Positions 62,274-64,000 of a stretch of 64,000 nt of DNA are shown here, one piece after another. Origin of the DNA: a virus. Position numbers and translations under genes: made by a program. The notes beneath the pieces are model-generated. The model saw nothing but the letters and a program-made list of their open reading frames with translations, was not told the DNA's origin and did no database searches. Location of the stretch: the IMG/VR virus record IMGVR_UViG_3300037156_000189, positions 1 through 64,000 of that record; one strand, given 5' to 3'. How positions within the stretch are numbered: position 1 is the first letter of the stretch; every line of letters begins with the position of its first letter.

Positions 62274-62290
62274 CCAAGCAAGTTTCTCTG

Positions 62291-62311
62291 AGAAGCGGTT
62301 ATTCCGCTTCT
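62291..62311 (+). terminator. Hairpin between scaffold and capsid genes
   Basis: AGAAGCGG-TTATT-CCGCTTCT stem of 8 bp, with no long T-run after. Probably an attenuator or mRNA-stabilising hairpin that lets the capsid gene be expressed at a different level. Confidence 0.55.
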
Positions 62312-62373
62312 CTCACCTCAATCACTAACCCGTCGGCAACCTCCCCCGTTTGCCCGACTCAGGAGCAGCCATC

Positions 62374-63360
62374 ATGGCCAATAGCGTGGTTGGACTGGGA
62401 CTAGCATCGCCGCCGGTACAGCTCTCGAACACCGTCAACGCGATTTCCCAGAAATTTATCGTCCCTGTCCTCGGCGACAACGTGTTCAAGCCCTCCCCTG
62501 TTTTCTGGGCGCTCACGCGCGAGGGAAAACGGTTTGGAGCCGGTGAGTTGATCTTCCCGGAAATCTACCAGGAAGAACTCCCCGGTGGCGCCTATTACGG
62601 CGACCAGTTGCTGGACACTTCGGTTGTCGATTCCGTGCAGCCGGCCAACCAGCAATGGAAGCCATACCGCCAGCCGGTGGTCATTCCGATTACCGACATC
62701 ATCCTGAACCGCGGCGGATCGAACAACCTGGACATCATCCGGGCGAAGTTCCAGACGGCATCCGGTTCGTTCCTGCAGAAGCTCTCCCGCGCGCTGTGGC
62801 ACACCTCGCCGCAGAACACCTCGCTCGACGTGGACGATCTGAACTCGTGGGTGGTGTCGACCACCAACACAATCGCTGGGATCAACCGCGCTTCCTCGGC
62901 CAATGCCTGGTGGCTGGCCGCAACGGCCGCGGCCGGCGGTTCCGCGGCTCTCTCATCGGCCACGGCTGAGCCAGCATATCAGTCGGTCACCTGGGGCTAC
63001 GACGAGCCCGATCTGTTCGTGATGAACCGGACTTCCTACGCTGCGTTCAAGAACAACTTCGTCACCAACATCCGCTATGGACAGGGGATGGAGGATGACG
63101 AGGCCTTGCAGGTCGGCTTCCGCAATCACTTCCTGTTCAACAACGCCGTCACGGTGGCCGATTATTTCGCGACCGCCAATCAGGCTCTGTTGCTGAACTC
63201 GAAGTACATCTTCCCGGTCTTCCATGAGGCTGACTATTTCAACGTCGACCCGTTCCTCAAGCCGAGCAATCAGCGTGTCCTGGTCTCGTGCATGTACCTG
63301 ACCTGGAATCTGAGCTGCATCTCGACAAGAATGAACGTGGCGATCACGCCCATCACGTAG
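62374..63360 (+). CDS. Major capsid protein (probable)
   Basis: A 328-residue protein with AGGAGCAGCCATC before the ATG. Beta-rich with aromatic conserved regions: RFGAGELIFPEIYQEELPGG, QQWKPYRQPVVIPITDIILN, a DEPDLFVMNRTSYAAFKNNF loop. Size, abundant ribosome site and position after the scaffold fit a HK97-fold major capsid protein. Start ATG 62374 (an earlier ATG at 62350 lacks a site). Confidence 0.8.
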   Translation: MANSVVGLGLASPPVQLSNTVNAISQKFIVPVLGDNVFKPSPVFWALTREGKRFGAGELIFPEIYQEELPGGAYYGDQLLDTSVVDSVQPANQQWKPYRQPVVIPITDIILNRGGSNNLDIIRAKFQTASGSFLQKLSRALWHTSPQNTSLDVDDLNSWVVSTTNTIAGINRASSANAWWLAATAAAGGSAALSSATAEPAYQSVTWGYDEPDLFVMNRTSYAAFKNNFVTNIRYGQGMEDDEALQVGFRNHFLFNNAVTVADYFATANQALLLNSKYIFPVFHEADYFNVDPFLKPSNQRVLVSCMYLTWNLSCISTRMNVAITPIT

Positions 63361-63443
63361 GACTGAGCTTGGAGCAGGGTAGGCAGACTGGACCTCTGGC
63401 CTGGATTCAACCTACCCGGCCCCCACCCCCAAGGAGATTTCCA

Positions 63444-63875
63444 ATGGCACTTCCTTTCGCAAATCCAGTTTCACAGTGCATGCCGGGGTTCGGCTCGCCG
63501 AGTTTCTACGGGTCGGCCACTCAGACTCCCACCACCACGGCTGCCGTTACCATCACCATCGGTGCGACGGCCACCACACCGAGCACTGGCGGCACCGGGT
63601 TCAACCTCAACGGCGGCCCGGCTCCGACTTCGGGCAAGTGGCATCTGCGTATGACCAACGCGACTTCGACCGCCACGCTCGCGCTCCAGGTCACGGTCTC
63701 GGATGGTACCAACACCTGGACCGTCGCGACGATCCCGGCTTCCGTGGCCACCGGCTACGCAGACTACACTGGGGAATTCAAGACGGATGTCGGAATCACC
63801 TCAGTTGCGTTCGTCACCACACCGGGCGGGACCGCGGCTTCGATCCCGCTGGACGCCGAAGTTTCGATGGTCTAA
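63444..63875 (+). CDS. Capsid decoration or minor head protein (probable)
   Basis: A 143-residue protein with AAGGAGATTTCCA before the ATG. Almost all beta (Thr/Ala/Gly/Val-rich strands such as ATLALQVTVSDGTNTWTVAT) and no Lys patch. Small beta proteins right after the major capsid gene are commonly head decoration proteins. Strong terminator follows. Confidence 0.65.
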   Translation: MALPFANPVSQCMPGFGSPSFYGSATQTPTTTAAVTITIGATATTPSTGGTGFNLNGGPAPTSGKWHLRMTNATSTATLALQVTVSDGTNTWTVATIPASVATGYADYTGEFKTDVGITSVAFVTTPGGTAASIPLDAEVSMV

Positions 63876-63912
63876 AGGCTGTTCTACCGCTGATTAACCG
63901 CTGCCCATTGTC

Positions 63913-63953
63913 GGCGGATGCGTCACCTGACCGGGCGCATCCGCCATTTTTTG
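63913..63953 (+). terminator. Strong Rho-independent terminator
   Basis: Perfect 10-bp stem GGCGGATGCG/CGCATCCGCC, 13-nt loop, then ATTTTTTG. Ends the capsid transcript; the next gene starts 15 bp later. Confidence 0.92.
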
Positions 63954-63967
63954 TAGGGAGGATTTAG

Positions 63968-64000
63968 ATGAGTCAGTGGAGTCTAGTCGGGGATGTTCTG
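63968..64000 (+). CDS. 3'-truncated gene at window edge
   Basis: ATG after GGGAGGATTTAG, eleven codons visible (MSQWSLVGDVL), continuing past the window. Probably the next head or connector gene; no more can be said. Confidence 0.5.
   Translation, partial: MSQWSLVGDVL

Noticed and set aside
1-64000. tRNA or rRNA genes
   Set aside because: No cloverleaf or rRNA-like segment was noticed by eye; a tRNAscan run would settle this.

Overview
The window looks like part of one tailed-phage (Caudoviricetes) genome of roughly 57-60% GC. A long leftward block at 6.9-30.8 kb carries replication and accessory genes. Rightward blocks flank it: lysis and tail-end genes at 1-6.9 kb, and accessory then packaging/capsid genes at 31-64 kb. 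Almost every gene overlaps its neighbour by an ATGA, GTGA or TGATG junction, as in a compact phage. Tail assembly genes are absent and presumably lie beyond the right edge, joining back to the fibre that enters at the left edge. The host cannot be read directly. High GC, near-leaderless sigma70-type promoters and fibre proteins with Sec signals suggest a Gram-negative soil bacterium. Acidobacteriota is a guess.

Layout. 1-6.9 kb (+): a beta-helix fibre/depolymerase, a carbohydrate-binding-like protein, several small membrane proteins that could be holin or spanin components, and two strong terminators. 6.9-24.7 kb (-): small zinc-ribbon and membrane proteins around a replication core. The core is a PrimPol/SF3-like primase-helicase, a DNA methyltransferase, a family A DNA polymerase, a DUF2815-type single-strand binding protein, a DUF2800-type nuclease, a SNF2-like helicase and a RuvC-like resolvase. 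24.7-25.6 kb: a gene-free control region with operators and a candidate small RNA. 25.6-30.8 kb (-): a plasmid-like accessory island with a serine recombinase, a heptanucleotide tandem repeat, a 68-bp near-perfect palindrome and a truncated gene. 30.8-48 kb (+): accessory genes, including four homing-type HNH endonucleases, an Rnl2-like RNA ligase, a HerA-like ATPase, a SAM methyltransferase and two glycosyltransferases. 48-64 kb (+): terminase large subunit, disordered and basic small proteins, three large proteins with Sec signal peptides (one an SGNH hydrolase fibre), portal, four tiny Arg/Lys-rich peptides, scaffold, major capsid protein and a probable decoration protein.

The most interesting signal is a family of three structured leaders (31206-31266, 35917-35985, 47462-47522), each directly in front of an HNH-AP2 endonuclease gene. 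All three have a 5' strand that pairs with the start codon and the first codons. Inside it, flush against it, is a 5-bp/6-nt hairpin, and the Shine-Dalgarno can be paired as well. The paired bases change together between copies. The third cassette sits immediately in front of terL. The conserved N-terminal coding sequence of terL there, including the adenine-binding RPQQ, has no usable start codon. That cassette may therefore have split terL from its start, implying RNA splicing, translational bypass, non-canonical initiation or a disabled gene.
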